Positions 27,255 to 37,106 of a stretch of DNA of 64,000 nucleotides are shown piece by piece. The DNA lies in NCBI RefSeq assembly GCF_000970205.1, contig NZ_CP009512.1:2728001-2792000 (forward strand), given 5' to 3'. How positions within the stretch are numbered: position 1 is the first letter of the stretch; each line of letters opens with the position of its first letter. Made by a program: the position numbers and the translations under genes. The DNA is from Methanosarcina mazei S-6 (lineage in GTDB: Archaea; Halobacteriota; Methanosarcinia; Methanosarcinales; Methanosarcinaceae). The notes under the pieces were generated by a model. That model was not told the origin of the DNA. It saw only the letters and a list, made by a program, of their open reading frames with translations, and searched no databases.

Positions 27255-28424
27255 ATGGCTACCAAACGTGATTATTACGAAATTCTCGGATTATCCAAAG
27301 ACTCTTCAGTCGAAGATATAAAGAAAACATACCGGAAGCTTGCCCTGCAGTACCACCCTGACAGGAACAAAGAACCCGGGGCTGAGGAGAAATTCAAGGA
27401 AATATCTGAGGCTTACGCCGTTCTTTCAGATGCAGAAAAAAGGGCTCAGTACGACCGCTTCGGACATGCAGGGATAGATAACCAGTACAGTGCAGAGGAC
27501 ATCTTCCGGGGTGCGGACTTCGGCGGGTTCGGAGACATTTTTGAGATGTTTTTCGGAGGCGGCAGAAGGGGAGGTCCTATGGGCCCCAGGAGAGGTTCCG
27601 ATCTTCAGTACGACCTCTATGTAACCTTTGAAGAAGCTGCTTTTGGAGTGCGCAAGGACATAGATATTCCAAGGACAGAAAGGTGTTCTACCTGCTCAGG
27701 CACAGGAGCAAAGCCGGGCACAAGCCCGAAGCGCTGCCCTAACTGCGGCGGCACGGGGCAGGTCCGTACAACCCGCTCAACCCTGGGAATGCAGTTTGTA
27801 AGCACCACGACGTGCAGCGCCTGTCACGGCAGGGGTCAGGTAGTTGAATCTCCATGCCCCACATGTAGCGGCGCGGGCAGGGTCAGGAGCAGGAGAAAGA
27901 TGTCAGTCAACGTACCTGCAGGAGCAGACTCTGGTATGACCCTCAGGCTCAGCGGGGAAGGAGATGCAGGAGAACCGGGAGCGCCTTCCGGAGACCTTTA
28001 TATTATCGTGCATGTGATGGAACACAAATATTTCAAGCGGGTCGATTACGATGTTATCTCCGAACTTCCAATATCCTTCACCCAGGCTGCACTCGGAGCA
28101 GACATTATGGTTGATACCCTTTACGGCAAGGTCAAAATGAATATTCCATCAGGGACCCAGACACATTCCGTATTCAGGCTCAAAGATAAAGGCATACAGC
28201 GCCTGCAAGGCCACGGCAAGGGTGACCAGCTCGTAAGGGTAATAATCAGGACTCCAACAAAACTCACTCAGGAACAAAAAGACCTTCTTCATCAGTTCGA
28301 ATACCTGAGCAATGGGAAGAAGCCCGAAGCAGAGGAAAGGAGCAGATCTGATAAGCAGAAAAGCGAAAAACCCAGGAAAAGCAAGGGACTTTTCGAAAAG
28401 GTAAAAGATGCCTTTGAAAGTTGA
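27255..28424 (+). CDS. dnaJ: Chaperone DnaJ (Hsp40, type I)
   Basis: DnaJ stimulates the DnaK ATPase and delivers substrates. The 389-aa protein has the J domain with the HPD tripeptide (LQYHPDRNKEP), a Gly/Phe-rich segment (FGGFGDIFEMFFGGG), and four zinc-finger repeats: CSTCSGTG, CPNCGGTG, CSACHGRG and CPTCSGAG. The C-terminal substrate domains end in a basic tail. All features of type I DnaJ are intact. It follows dnaK by 110 bp. Confidence 0.97.
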   Translation: MATKRDYYEILGLSKDSSVEDIKKTYRKLALQYHPDRNKEPGAEEKFKEISEAYAVLSDAEKRAQYDRFGHAGIDNQYSAEDIFRGADFGGFGDIFEMFFGGGRRGGPMGPRRGSDLQYDLYVTFEEAAFGVRKDIDIPRTERCSTCSGTGAKPGTSPKRCPNCGGTGQVRTTRSTLGMQFVSTTTCSACHGRGQVVESPCPTCSGAGRVRSRRKMSVNVPAGADSGMTLRLSGEGDAGEPGAPSGDLYIIVHVMEHKYFKRVDYDVISELPISFTQAALGADIMVDTLYGKVKMNIPSGTQTHSVFRLKDKGIQRLQGHGKGDQLVRVIIRTPTKLTQEQKDLLHQFEYLSNGKKPEAEERSRSDKQKSEKPRKSKGLFEKVKDAFES

Positions 28425-28450
28425 CTATAATACCTCTGGCTCCAATATTA

Positions 28451-28508
28451 GCCGGTTCTCCGGTATTTTCTCAGGCTTCTATTCTTTTTCCCTTTTCACC
28501 TTTTTTTG
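28451..28508 (+). terminator. Hairpin and T-rich tract after dnaJ
   Basis: GCCGGTTCTCCGGT forms a short GC stem and is followed by a long pyrimidine tract containing TTTTTCCC and TTTTTTT, a plausible end of the dnaJ transcript. Confidence 0.45.
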
Positions 28509-28575
28509 ATTATAATTCTTCATACAGGATTCTTTTTTATTTAGATTCTTTTCTTTAAAGGAAGTTTGAAAAACA

Positions 28576-28583
28576 TTTATATA
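28576..28583 (+). promoter_or_regulatory. Candidate TATA box of the first trk unit
   Basis: TTTATATA lies 374 bp before the trkA start. It is the best TATA match in the spacer and would give a leader of about 350 nt. CTATGC and GCATAG just downstream could pair in the leader. Confidence 0.4.
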
Positions 28584-28675
28584 CACCTCTTTAATTCTAT
28601 GCCTAGGAACCATAGTTATTTCGCAAAAGCATAGGCTTGAGAAATTCTGGTCTGCAAAACGTTTAATTTCCAGAG

Positions 28676-28960
28676 ATGATCAACACGCTGAGAAACTTTG
28701 CTTTAATTTATCATCATGTATCGGGAATCAATTTGAATCCAGGTATTAAGCGCGGTATCTTCTTTATATTCAATTTAGCGTTACTTTCTTTAGTTTTAAT
28801 TAGTTCTGGATTGACTGCTTTTACTGCGGCTATCTTCTGTTATAGTTATTTTTACTTTTCCCGGTATTATACCGTTCAGTCCTATGCTGGTTGCTTCTCG
28901 TTCAGGAATCCGTGCAGTGGCGGGTTCATTGATAACAGTTTTTTTGAAGGTGTTCTATGA
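28676..28960 (+). CDS. Doubtful 94-residue hydrophobic reading frame before trkA
   Basis: This frame would begin about 70 nt after the predicted transcription start and its stop overlaps the trkA start as ATGA, the usual sign of coupled genes. Residues about 28-55 are hydrophobic. Against it, there is no convincing ribosome site and the codons are unusually T-rich compared with neighbours. It may be only leader sequence. Confidence 0.25.
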   Translation: MINTLRNFALIYHHVSGINLNPGIKRGIFFIFNLALLSLVLISSGLTAFTAAIFCYSYFYFSRYYTVQSYAGCFSFRNPCSGGFIDNSFFEGVL

Positions 28961-30303
28961 AAGCTGTAATTATTGGTGCAGGGGAAGTGGGCTACCATAT
29001 TGCAAAAGCCCTCTCTCCTAAAAATGATGTGGTAATTATAGATAAAGATGAAGAAGCAGCAAAAAGAGCTGACGAACTTGACGTGCTCGTAATTGAAGGA
29101 AACGGAGCAAACGCAGAGATCCTTTCAAGAGTTCTGCAGAATGCTGATCTTCTTGTAGCTGTTACCGGGGTTGATGAGGTTAACATTGTCGCCTGTATGA
29201 CAGCAAAACTGATTATGAAAAATAAAAACGGCTGGAAAGATACAAAGACCATAGCAAGGGTCAGTAACCCCGATTACATAGACTCTCCGGTTACATCAAG
29301 AGCCCAGGTCGGCGTTGACCTTATGATCTGCCCGGAACTTGCGCTTGCTTCTGAAGTTGCCGATATACTCTCAAGTCCCTCCGCAATAGATGCGGAAATG
29401 TTTGCCGAAGGAAAGGTAAGGATGACTGAGTTTGCAATAAGTCCTGAAAGCAAACTTGTAGGAAAACATATGCAGGACCTCAAGCTTGCCGACTGCTGCA
29501 TTGTCAGCGCGGTTTTCAGGGAAGACCAGATAATAATTCCCCATGGAGACGACCTGATCAAAGCAAACGACCATATGGTAGTTGTGGGCAAGCCGGAGTC
29601 CATGGAAGATCTTGAGAGCGTCTTCGGAAGTAAGGTGTCTCATAGAACCAGAATTCTCCTTATCGGATGCGGAATTGTAGGGATGTATCTGGCAAAACTG
29701 ATCGATAAAGAGGAAAATGCAGATCTGAGAATTATCGAGCACAGCAAAAGCCGCTGCATAGAAGTGGCAGAGATACTGGAAAATGCCCTTGTACTTAATG
29801 GAGACGGCACTGATGTCAGCCTTCTCAGAGAGGAAAATATTGAAGATATGGATGTTGTTGTTGCGGTTACGGACAGCGATGAAAAGAACCTTCTCTGTTC
29901 CCTGCTTGCAAAGCAGCTCGGTGCAAAAAAGGTAATTGCAAGGGCTGACCGCTCGGACTACCTGCCTCTTTTTGAGATGGTAGGGATAGACATGGCTGTA
30001 AGCCCGAGAGAAGCAACCGTAAACGAAGTCCTCAAGCTTACCATGGGAAGAGGTATACAGACACTTACGACCATTGAGGGTGAAAGAGCTGAGATTATAG
30101 AATATACGGCCTCCGAGAAGTCCAGAATTGTGGGCAAGCCCTTAAACAAAGTAAAGTTCCCCAAAGGAGCTCTTATTAACATGGTGGTGCGCGGAAAGGA
30201 GACTATAATCCCAAGAGGGGATTTCATTGTCAATGAAGGAGACCGTGTAGTTATTTTCTCAATGGCTTCGGCAGCATCGGAAGTAGAAAAATATTTCAAG
30301 TAA
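28957..30303 (+). CDS. trkA: Trk potassium uptake regulatory subunit TrkA (copy 1)
   Basis: TrkA is the cytoplasmic NAD-binding ring that gates the TrkH potassium channel. The 448-aa protein has two Rossmann RCK-N domains, opening MKAVIIGAGEVGYHIAKAL (residue 1) and ILLIGCGIVGMYLAKLID (about 230), each followed by an RCK-C domain. GAAGGTG precedes the ATG. It is 41 bp upstream of trkH. A copy with very high similarity lies 3 kb downstream. The last codons and stop are repeated once right after the gene (AATATTTCAAGTAA twice). Confidence 0.94.
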   Translation: MKAVIIGAGEVGYHIAKALSPKNDVVIIDKDEEAAKRADELDVLVIEGNGANAEILSRVLQNADLLVAVTGVDEVNIVACMTAKLIMKNKNGWKDTKTIARVSNPDYIDSPVTSRAQVGVDLMICPELALASEVADILSSPSAIDAEMFAEGKVRMTEFAISPESKLVGKHMQDLKLADCCIVSAVFREDQIIIPHGDDLIKANDHMVVVGKPESMEDLESVFGSKVSHRTRILLIGCGIVGMYLAKLIDKEENADLRIIEHSKSRCIEVAEILENALVLNGDGTDVSLLREENIEDMDVVVAVTDSDEKNLLCSLLAKQLGAKKVIARADRSDYLPLFEMVGIDMAVSPREATVNEVLKLTMGRGIQTLTTIEGERAEIIEYTASEKSRIVGKPLNKVKFPKGALINMVVRGKETIIPRGDFIVNEGDRVVIFSMASAASEVEKYFK

Positions 30304-30344
30304 GAAAATATTTCAAGTAAGTTTTACGGGACAGGGGTTTTTCT

Positions 30345-31775
30345 GTGAATAAAAAAGCTATTTATAATGCGCTTGGGAAAATTCTTATACTTCTGGCTTT
30401 TACAATGCTCGTTCCTCTTTTAGTGGCTTTTTATTATGGGGAACCCCTGAAACCGTTTACGGTTTCCATTCTCATAACCTTTCTTGCCGGTTTGCTCCTT
30501 ACACGCATCAAGAGCAGTGCTGAATGGCAGCAGAAAGAAGCCCTTGCCATTGTGGCTCTGACCTGGCTTTCAGCAGCTATTTTTGGAGGGATCCCTTTCC
30601 TTTTCGAGGGCGTATCCTTCATTGATGCCGTGTTTGAAACAATGTCGGGTTTCACGTCAACGGGTTCGACTATTTTTGTGGATATTGAGAGTTATTCCAG
30701 GAGTCTTCTTTTCTGGCGTTCTTTTACGCAGTGGCTGGGCGGTATGGGTATTATTGTGCTTTTCATTGCTATCCTGCCAAAACTCGGAGTTGCGGGGCGC
30801 CAGCTTTTCCGGGCAGAAGCTCCGGGCCCTACAGAAGATAAGCTCAAGCCAAGGATAAAAGATACGGCAAAGATCCTGTGGGCGCTTTATGTCCTGATCT
30901 CTGCCGTTGAAGTTGTGGCACTGATGCTTGCAGGAATGTCCCTGTATGACGCCCTCACGCACACTTTTGCAGGCATGGCATGTGGAGGCTATTCCCCTTA
31001 TGGTCTGGGGATTGAAGCTTTTAACAGCCCTCTTATAGAATTTATTCTCACATTTTTTATGTTCGCAGCCGGAGCGAACTTTGCCCTGTATTACAGGGCG
31101 ATTTTTATTGACAGTAACTTTCTTCTTAAAGATGAGGAGTTCAGGGCTTATACCTTTATTCTCCTGGGATTTTCAGGCCTTCTCACCCTGGTTCTGTACA
31201 AAGATATGGATTTTTCCCTTTTCAATTCTTTCCGTTACGCCATATTCCAGATTACCTCTATCATGACGGCTACGGGCTTTGCTTCAACTGATTTTAACCT
31301 CTGGACAGATTCGGCAAAGGTCCTGGTTTTTGCGGTCATGTTTATAGGCGGCTGTGCAGGCTCCACCGGGGGAGGCATGAAGGTCGTGCGTTTTCTGCTG
31401 ATGTTAAAGTATGCGAGGAGAGAGCTGTTTAAATTTGTTCATCCAAGGCTTATAAGGCCCATCAGATTCAATAACAAAGCAGTGCCTGATGATGTTTTAC
31501 AGTCCATCCTGTCCTTTGTTGTGATTTACATATTAGTTTTTATCTTCAGTGCAATGTTCCTGACTCTGCTTGGAGTCGACATGATCAGTTCTGCTACCGC
31601 TTCGATTGCAACCCTTGGAAATATAGGACCTGGTTTTAACGTAGTCGGACCTATGGCAAACTTTTCAGCACTCCCTCCCCTGGGAAAAATTATCCTGATA
31701 AATAATATGTGGGTCGGAAGGCTTGAGGTTTATACCGTACTGGTACTCTTCACAAGCGATTTCTGGCATTCCTGA
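30345..31775 (+). CDS. trkH: Trk potassium channel subunit TrkH (copy 1)
   Basis: TrkH forms the membrane pore for potassium uptake. The 476-aa protein has about ten membrane segments and the four filter-like loops of the superfamily, including SGFTSTGSTIF, MACGGYSPYGLG, TATGFASTDFNLW and ATLGNIGPGFN. A conserved cytoplasmic stretch, RQLFRAEAPGPTEDKLKPRI, is shared with copy 2. The start is GTG 30345. It follows trkA in an evident operon and is followed by a hairpin. Confidence 0.94.
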   Translation: MNKKAIYNALGKILILLAFTMLVPLLVAFYYGEPLKPFTVSILITFLAGLLLTRIKSSAEWQQKEALAIVALTWLSAAIFGGIPFLFEGVSFIDAVFETMSGFTSTGSTIFVDIESYSRSLLFWRSFTQWLGGMGIIVLFIAILPKLGVAGRQLFRAEAPGPTEDKLKPRIKDTAKILWALYVLISAVEVVALMLAGMSLYDALTHTFAGMACGGYSPYGLGIEAFNSPLIEFILTFFMFAAGANFALYYRAIFIDSNFLLKDEEFRAYTFILLGFSGLLTLVLYKDMDFSLFNSFRYAIFQITSIMTATGFASTDFNLWTDSAKVLVFAVMFIGGCAGSTGGGMKVVRFLLMLKYARRELFKFVHPRLIRPIRFNNKAVPDDVLQSILSFVVIYILVFIFSAMFLTLLGVDMISSATASIATLGNIGPGFNVVGPMANFSALPPLGKIILINNMWVGRLEVYTVLVLFTSDFWHS

Positions 31776-31802
31776 ACAAAATTTCATTAAAGGCATACAA
31801 TA

Positions 31803-31828
31803 GATGTGCCTGAAGTTGTCAGGCATCT
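31803..31828 (+). terminator. Hairpin after trkH copy 1
   Basis: TGCCTGA-AGTTG-TCAGGCA forms a 7-bp stem, extended by AGA/TCT, and is followed by a T-rich tract. It separates the first and second trk units. Confidence 0.6.
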
Positions 31829-32067
31829 GTGTTTTCCACTCATGCTTTTCCTGTAAATGCACCTGAATTCAGTCTTTCAATCCTCTCCGAACAGCACACT
31901 TTACTTAAATTTTATCAGCCCTGGATTTTTATTCTTTGGTTCTTTTTCATTTTTTCCACATTAAATGATTTCTTAGAAATCCTCCCATGTACGTTTTTTT
32001 CTCCAAAGACTACTTAAGCAAGCAGGAGCAATCTATCTGGGAACAGTCTTTTCTTCGAGGGAATCTT

Positions 32068-33414
32068 ATGAAAGCGGTGGTTATCGGCGCAGGTGAAGTT
32101 GGGTATCATATAGCAAAGTTCCTTTCCCTCACACACGATGTGATCGTTATTGAGAATGACGAGGATGCCCTGAGACGGGCGGATGAGCTTGATGTTCAGG
32201 TTGTGGAAGGAAACGGCGCAAATGCAGATATTCTTGCAAGTGTCCTCCCTGATGTGGATATTCTCGTTGCTGTCACAGGAGTTGATGAAGTCAATATAGT
32301 TGCCTGTATGACTGCAAAGCTTATATTAAGGGCACATCCGGGCTGGAAAGAAACAAAAACCATTGCCAGGGTCAGCAACCCTGACTATATTGATGTGCCG
32401 GTTACGTCCAGAGCTCAGGTAGGGGTAGACATAATGATATGCCCTGAACTTGCTCTTGCTTCGGAAGTCGCTGAAGTGCTCTCAAATCCCTCTGCAATAG
32501 ACGCGGAAATGTTTGCAGGGGGCAAAGTTCAGATGATGGAATTTGCCATCCGCCCGGACAACAGGCTTGTTGGAAAGCGCATGCAGGATATTGAGCTTGA
32601 GGACTGCTGCATCGTCAGTGCAATATTCAGGAATAATGATATAATCATCCCTCACGGAGACGATTTCATAAAGGCAAATGACCACATGGTAGTTGTGGGC
32701 AAGCCCAGGGCCATGGCGGACCTTGAAAACGTTTTCGGAAACGAAGGACCTCACCGGAATAGAATTCTTCTAATTGGCTGCGGAATTGTAGGCTTTTACC
32801 TTGCCAAGATTATAGATAAGGATGAGAACGCAGACCTCAAGGTTATCGAATACAGGAAAAGCCGCTGTATAGAAGTGGCAGAGATGCTGGAAAATGCACT
32901 TATACTCAATGGGGACGGCACTGATGTCAACCTTCTCAGGGAAGAAAACATAGAGGATATGGATGTCGTTATTGCGGTTACGGACAATGACGAAAAAAAC
33001 CTTCTCTGTTCCCTGCTCGCAAAGCAAATGGGAGCAAAAAAAGTAATCGCAAGAGCTGACCGCTCGGATTATGTCCCTCTTTTTGAGATGGTTGGGATCG
33101 ACATTGCAGTAAGCCCTAGAGAAGCAACCGTAAATGAAGTCCTCAAACTTACCATGGGAAAAGGCATAGAAGCCCTTGCGACAATTGAAGGCGAAAAAGC
33201 GGAAATTATCGAATATACTGCATCAGGACAATCCAAAATCGTAGGAAAACCGCTTAGCAAGATAAAGTTTCCCAAGGGTGCGATTGTTACCATGGTAGTC
33301 CATGATGATGATGTCATTATTCCCAGAGGGGAATTCATCATCAGGGAAGGGGATAGAGTTATTATCTTTGCCCTTTCCTCCGCAGTCCGCTCTGTTGAGA
33401 AATTGTTTAAGTAA
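32068..33414 (+). CDS. trkA: Trk potassium uptake regulatory subunit TrkA (copy 2)
   Basis: This is the paralogue of the trkA at 28957, with the same double RCK architecture over 448 aa (MKAVVIGAGEVGYHIAKFL; ILLIGCGIVGFYLAKIID). Differences cluster in the surface loops and the C-terminus. An in-frame start at 31987 would add 27 residues, but ATG 32068 has GAGGGAA as ribosome site and matches copy 1 exactly at the N-terminus. Its 3' end is echoed 80 bp further on as a degenerate copy in the spacer before trkH. Confidence 0.94.
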   Translation: MKAVVIGAGEVGYHIAKFLSLTHDVIVIENDEDALRRADELDVQVVEGNGANADILASVLPDVDILVAVTGVDEVNIVACMTAKLILRAHPGWKETKTIARVSNPDYIDVPVTSRAQVGVDIMICPELALASEVAEVLSNPSAIDAEMFAGGKVQMMEFAIRPDNRLVGKRMQDIELEDCCIVSAIFRNNDIIIPHGDDFIKANDHMVVVGKPRAMADLENVFGNEGPHRNRILLIGCGIVGFYLAKIIDKDENADLKVIEYRKSRCIEVAEMLENALILNGDGTDVNLLREENIEDMDVVIAVTDNDEKNLLCSLLAKQMGAKKVIARADRSDYVPLFEMVGIDIAVSPREATVNEVLKLTMGKGIEALATIEGEKAEIIEYTASGQSKIVGKPLSKIKFPKGAIVTMVVHDDDVIIPRGEFIIREGDRVIIFALSSAVRSVEKLFK

Positions 33415-33563
33415 GCAATAAATACGAAAATCTTAAATACGAAACTCTTTCTTCATCTTCTTCATCTGTCCCTCATTTTTGAGAAGCTGTTTAAGCAAGA
33501 AATAAATATGAATAGTCATGAGTAGATTGAAAGAGTCATCACCTGTAAAAATAGAGGATCGGC

Positions 33564-34994
33564 ATGAATATTAAGATTGTTTTTTATGTGCTTGGCGGTT
33601 TACTCAGGCTTCTCGGGATAATCATGGTTGTTCCTCTCGGAGTTGCGTACTACTATGGAGAAGATCTGACTCCGTTTCTTGTATCTATAGCAATAACCGT
33701 TATTACAGGCCTGATCCTTCTTTCCTACAAAACTGATGAAGAATGGATGCGCAAAGAAGGCTTTGCAATCGTTGGACTGGGCTGGCTTATTGCTGCGGTT
33801 TTTGGAGCAATCCCTTTTGTGCTTGACGGGATTTCCCCGCTTAACGCCCTTTTTGAATCCATGTCAGCCTTTACCACCACAGGCTCGACAATCCTCACGG
33901 ATATAGAAAGCCACCCTAAAGGAATCCTTTTCTGGCGAGGCATGATGCAGTGGCTTGGCGGTATGGGAATTATCGTGCTTTTCATAGCCATTCTGCCAAA
34001 ACTCGGAGTTGCAGGCAGACAGCTCTTCCGGGCTGAAGCCCCTGGCCCAACAGAAGATAAGCTGAAACCAAGAATCAGGGAAACAGCAAAGATCCTGTGG
34101 ATGGTTTACTTCGTAATCTCATTCGCCCAGGTAGTTACCCTTCTGCTCGCAGGTCTTTCGCTGTACGATGCGGTAAACCATACATTTACCACGATGGCCT
34201 GCGGAGGTTTCTCCAATTACGGGTTGAGTATTGGTGCTTTTAACAGTCCTCTTGTTGAGTATATAATAACTTTTTTCACTTTCGTTGCCGGTGCAAACTT
34301 TGCACTCCATTACAGGGCGATTTATGTTGACAGGGACTTCCTGCTTAAAGACGATGAGTTCCGTTTCTATACAGCTCTGGTCCTGTCAGCAAGCGGGCTC
34401 CTTACTCTTCTGCTATGGAGGGACCTTAATACTGGCTTTTTTGATTCATTCCGGCTTGCAATCTTTCATGTAGTTACGATAATGACAAGTACCGGGTTTG
34501 CAATAGCTGATTTTAATCTCTGGTCAGAATCTTCAAAAATGGTGATTCTTTTAGTTATGTTTATTGGAGGCTGTGCAGGTTCTACAGGTGGAGGCATCAA
34601 GGTTGTACGCATTCTTATCTTACTCAGACACAGCCGAACGGAATTGTTCAAGGCTCTTCACCCCAGAGCCATAAAAAGCGTTAAATTCAACAATAAAGCC
34701 GTGCCTGATGAGATTATCAGCTCTATAATCTCATTTGTGGTGATTTACCTCCTTATTTTTATCTCAAGCGCCCTTATCCTCTCTGTCCTGGGAATGGACA
34801 TCATAACTTCAATTACAGCTTCCATTGCTACCCTGGGCAACATAGGTCCGGGCCTGGGTGTGGTAGGTCCTATGGGTTCTTTTGACCCCATTCCTCCCCT
34901 GGGAAAATTAATCCTGATCGCCAATATGTGGATTGGGAGGCTTGAAATCTACACGGTAATCGTGCTCTTTACTCCTGAGTTCTGGAATAAATAA
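33564..34994 (+). CDS. trkH: Trk potassium channel subunit TrkH (copy 2)
   Basis: This is the paralogue of trkH copy 1, with the same length (476 aa) and the same pore loops (SAFTTTGSTIL, MACGGFSNYGLS, TSTGFAIADFNLW, ATLGNIGPGLG). The two TrkH proteins differ most in the membrane helices. It lies 149 bp after its trkA. It probably forms its own complex, perhaps with different affinity or expression; that is inference. Confidence 0.94.
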   Translation: MNIKIVFYVLGGLLRLLGIIMVVPLGVAYYYGEDLTPFLVSIAITVITGLILLSYKTDEEWMRKEGFAIVGLGWLIAAVFGAIPFVLDGISPLNALFESMSAFTTTGSTILTDIESHPKGILFWRGMMQWLGGMGIIVLFIAILPKLGVAGRQLFRAEAPGPTEDKLKPRIRETAKILWMVYFVISFAQVVTLLLAGLSLYDAVNHTFTTMACGGFSNYGLSIGAFNSPLVEYIITFFTFVAGANFALHYRAIYVDRDFLLKDDEFRFYTALVLSASGLLTLLLWRDLNTGFFDSFRLAIFHVVTIMTSTGFAIADFNLWSESSKMVILLVMFIGGCAGSTGGGIKVVRILILLRHSRTELFKALHPRAIKSVKFNNKAVPDEIISSIISFVVIYLLIFISSALILSVLGMDIITSITASIATLGNIGPGLGVVGPMGSFDPIPPLGKLILIANMWIGRLEIYTVIVLFTPEFWNK

Positions 34995-35105
34995 TTCCAT
35001 GAAAAAAACCAAGATGCCTGGAAAAAGTAAAATTTAGAAAAACAGGATTTGCAGACAGAACCCCTGCAGGAAATCTAAAGTAGACCAGAAAAAAGAGAAT
35101 AAAAA

Positions 35106-35125
35106 ATGCCTGAAAAAACAGGCAT
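35106..35125. terminator. Hairpin between convergent trkH and the reductase gene
   Basis: ATGCCTG-AAAAAA-CAGGCAT forms a perfect 7-bp stem in the 144-bp gap between convergent genes, with T-rich sequence to the right and A-rich to the left, so it could serve both directions. Confidence 0.6.
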
Positions 35126-35138
35126 CATGTCTTATTTT

Positions 35139-36362
35139 TTATGTCTTATTTTTTATCACTTCTTTTGCCGCATCCTTGAAAAGCACACGAAGGTCCCAGA
35201 GCAGTTTCTTGTTGGCTTTGAAGAGAGCCTGAAGAAGGTCAAGAAGGCTCATTCTCTCGAATTTGACATCTTTTAATGAGTGGGCAAGCGAGTCAAGATC
35301 ATCATCAGTAAGGTTGATAAAGCAGTTCTTTACGATAAGGCTCATATCGATATCATGCCCTACTGTGTCCCTCCACTTTTTTTCATATACCTCTTCAAGC
35401 TTTACCACGGAGACGTCTCCTGCAGATATGGCTTCATAGGCAGCTTCTCCTGCCAGCTTGCCTGCGTCCATGGCATTGAGGATCCCTCCGCCTGTTATCG
35501 GGTCTGACTGGCGTGCAGCATCTCCTACAAGCATAAGCCCGTTAACTGAGGTTTTTTCGATGCTGCCTGAGACCGGGACTCCGCCAAAAACCATCTCAAC
35601 TATTCTGGCATCAGGGAATTTCTTCTGCACGAAATCATTCAGATAATCAACAGGCCTGGGCTTGAATTTGCCCATTTTACTTCCGAGAATCCCTATCCCG
35701 ACATTGGCTTTGCCTCCTCCTTTGGGGAAAACCCAGACATAGCCCCCGGGTGCCATTTCATTTCCTATATAGAACTCGCAGTATTCCTGGTTTATATCTG
35801 CACCTGCTATAAGGTACTGGGCACAGGTTTCAACGTCTACAGGCTTGAGTGCTGTATCTATTCCTGCCCATCTGCCTACCTTTGATTCAACCCCGTCAGC
35901 GCCTATTACTATGCTGGCACGCACCTCATACTCTTTCCCAAGGTGCATGAGTCTGGCTCCTTTTACAAAGTCATCCTCAATAATAAGACCTGTAGCTCTT
36001 GTCTTTACCCGGACTTCAGCCCCGGCGGTTGCGGCATGTTCTGCAAGGGCGCGGTCAAATACCTTTCTTTCAAGCACGTAGCCGACTTCTCCTCCGGAGA
36101 TTTCCTCAGCCATCTCTATCTTTGTGCCGTCCGGGGAGAAAATACAGGAACCTTTAAGATCAGCGCAGATCCACCTTTTGTCTATTTCCACATGCTTTTT
36201 AAGGCACTCTTTGTTCACGCCTTCTGCGCAGCGTACAGGGTCACCTATTTCCTGGCGTTTTTCAATTAAAAGTACATCAAGCCCTTTTTCCGCAGCAGTT
36301 TTTGCAGCAATGGAACCTGCAGGACCGGCTCCTATAACCAGAACATCATACTTGTCCTTCAT
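35139..36362 (-). CDS. Digeranylgeranylglycerophospholipid reductase (GGR)
   Basis: GGR saturates the isoprenoid chains of archaeal membrane lipids using FAD. The 407-aa protein begins with the FAD site [20 protein letters not shown], has the family cysteine segment [15 protein letters not shown], and [19 protein letters not shown] near 290. The ATG overlaps the stop of the upstream ferredoxin gene by 4 bp, so I take ATG 36362 rather than the longer frame. In M. acetivorans this reductase needs its neighbouring ferredoxin to saturate lipids fully, as I recall from published work. The same arrangement is seen here. Confidence 0.92.
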   Translation of the reverse strand: MKDKYDVLVIGAGPAGSIAAKTAAEKGLDVLLIEKRQEIGDPVRCAEGVNKECLKKHVEIDKRWICADLKGSCIFSPDGTKIEMAEEISGGEVGYVLERKVFDRALAEHAATAGAEVRVKTRATGLIIEDDFVKGARLMHLGKEYEVRASIVIGADGVESKVGRWAGIDTALKPVDVETCAQYLIAGADINQEYCEFYIGNEMAPGGYVWVFPKGGGKANVGIGILGSKMGKFKPRPVDYLNDFVQKKFPDARIVEMVFGGVPVSGSIEKTSVNGLMLVGDAARQSDPITGGGILNAMDAGKLAGEAAYEAISAGDVSVVKLEEVYEKKWRDTVGHDIDMSLIVKNCFINLTDDDLDSLAHSLKDVKFERMSLLDLLQALFKANKKLLWDLRVLFKDAAKEVIKNKT

Positions 36363-36535
36363 TTCATTACCTCGATTGCTCCCACAGGACAAATGCGATC
36401 GCATATCCCGCACACGATACAGATACTTTCATCTACTTCAATCCAGGTTTCTACAAGTTCGAGTGCTCCTTTAGGGCAAACTCCCACACAGGCCCCACAA
36501 TATCCACATTTATATCTGTTTATGTTTACGCTCAC
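36359..36535 (-). CDS. 2[4Fe-4S] ferredoxin partner of GGR
   Basis: This 58-aa protein has two CxxCxxCxxxCP clusters: [16 protein letters not shown] and [17 protein letters not shown] chose GTG 36535 because AGGTGA lies 4 bp before it; the TTG at 36550 has no such site. It is coupled to the reductase by an ATGA overlap and is presumably its electron donor. Confidence 0.9.
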   Translation of the reverse strand: MSVNINRYKCGYCGACVGVCPKGALELVETWIEVDESICIVCGICDRICPVGAIEVMK

Positions 36536-37020
36536 CAGCTCACCTGTCAAATTTAAAGGTAAATCATAATCCTTAACCAGCAGATACTGTCTTTTTTAAG
36601 AAAGTACGGCGTAAATGGAAAGGCACAGCAGTGCGGTTCCACATTATTTTAGATTAATTAATGTAAGATAATACATGAAAGTCTAATTTAAATAATATAT
36701 TGAAATTTTATAATTTAATATAAGCCTTTTCCGAGCTTTTCGGATTTTATATTATTCACGGGTTTTCTTTTCGGCAGGATGAGGCTCTAATTCGGACCAG
36801 TTCATCCGGAGAGAATCACTTTCTGGAATAGTTTTCACAATTAATGTATTAATCTAGTTTAAAGTTATTGGCTCTATCAGACCAGCGCGTTCTGGAAAGT
36901 TTTTTCCAGCAAATTTTTCCAATATACAAATTAGTAATGTCAGATCTTTATAAATTGTACCTTGCCTTTCGGAAGTTACTGTGAGTTTGTTTTTAATTGT
37001 GATTTTATTCTAAATATAGA

Positions 37021-37106
37021 TATAGCAATTATAAACATAGCAATTATAAATATAGCAATTATAAACATAGCAATTATAAACATAGCAATTATAAACATAG
37101 CAATTA
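37021..37106 (+). repeat. Nearly six 15-bp tandem repeats
   Basis: The unit (C/T)ATAGCAATTATAAA is repeated five times plus a partial sixth, with T and C alternating in the first four copies. The 800-bp gap (36536-37334) also holds degenerate repeats of AGTTCTGGATAACAACTCT near 37157-37260 and no gene that I can support. Confidence 0.95.

Noticed and set aside
31987-32067. 27-residue N-terminal extension of the second TrkA
   Set aside because: Copy 1 and the ribosome site both place the start at 32068.
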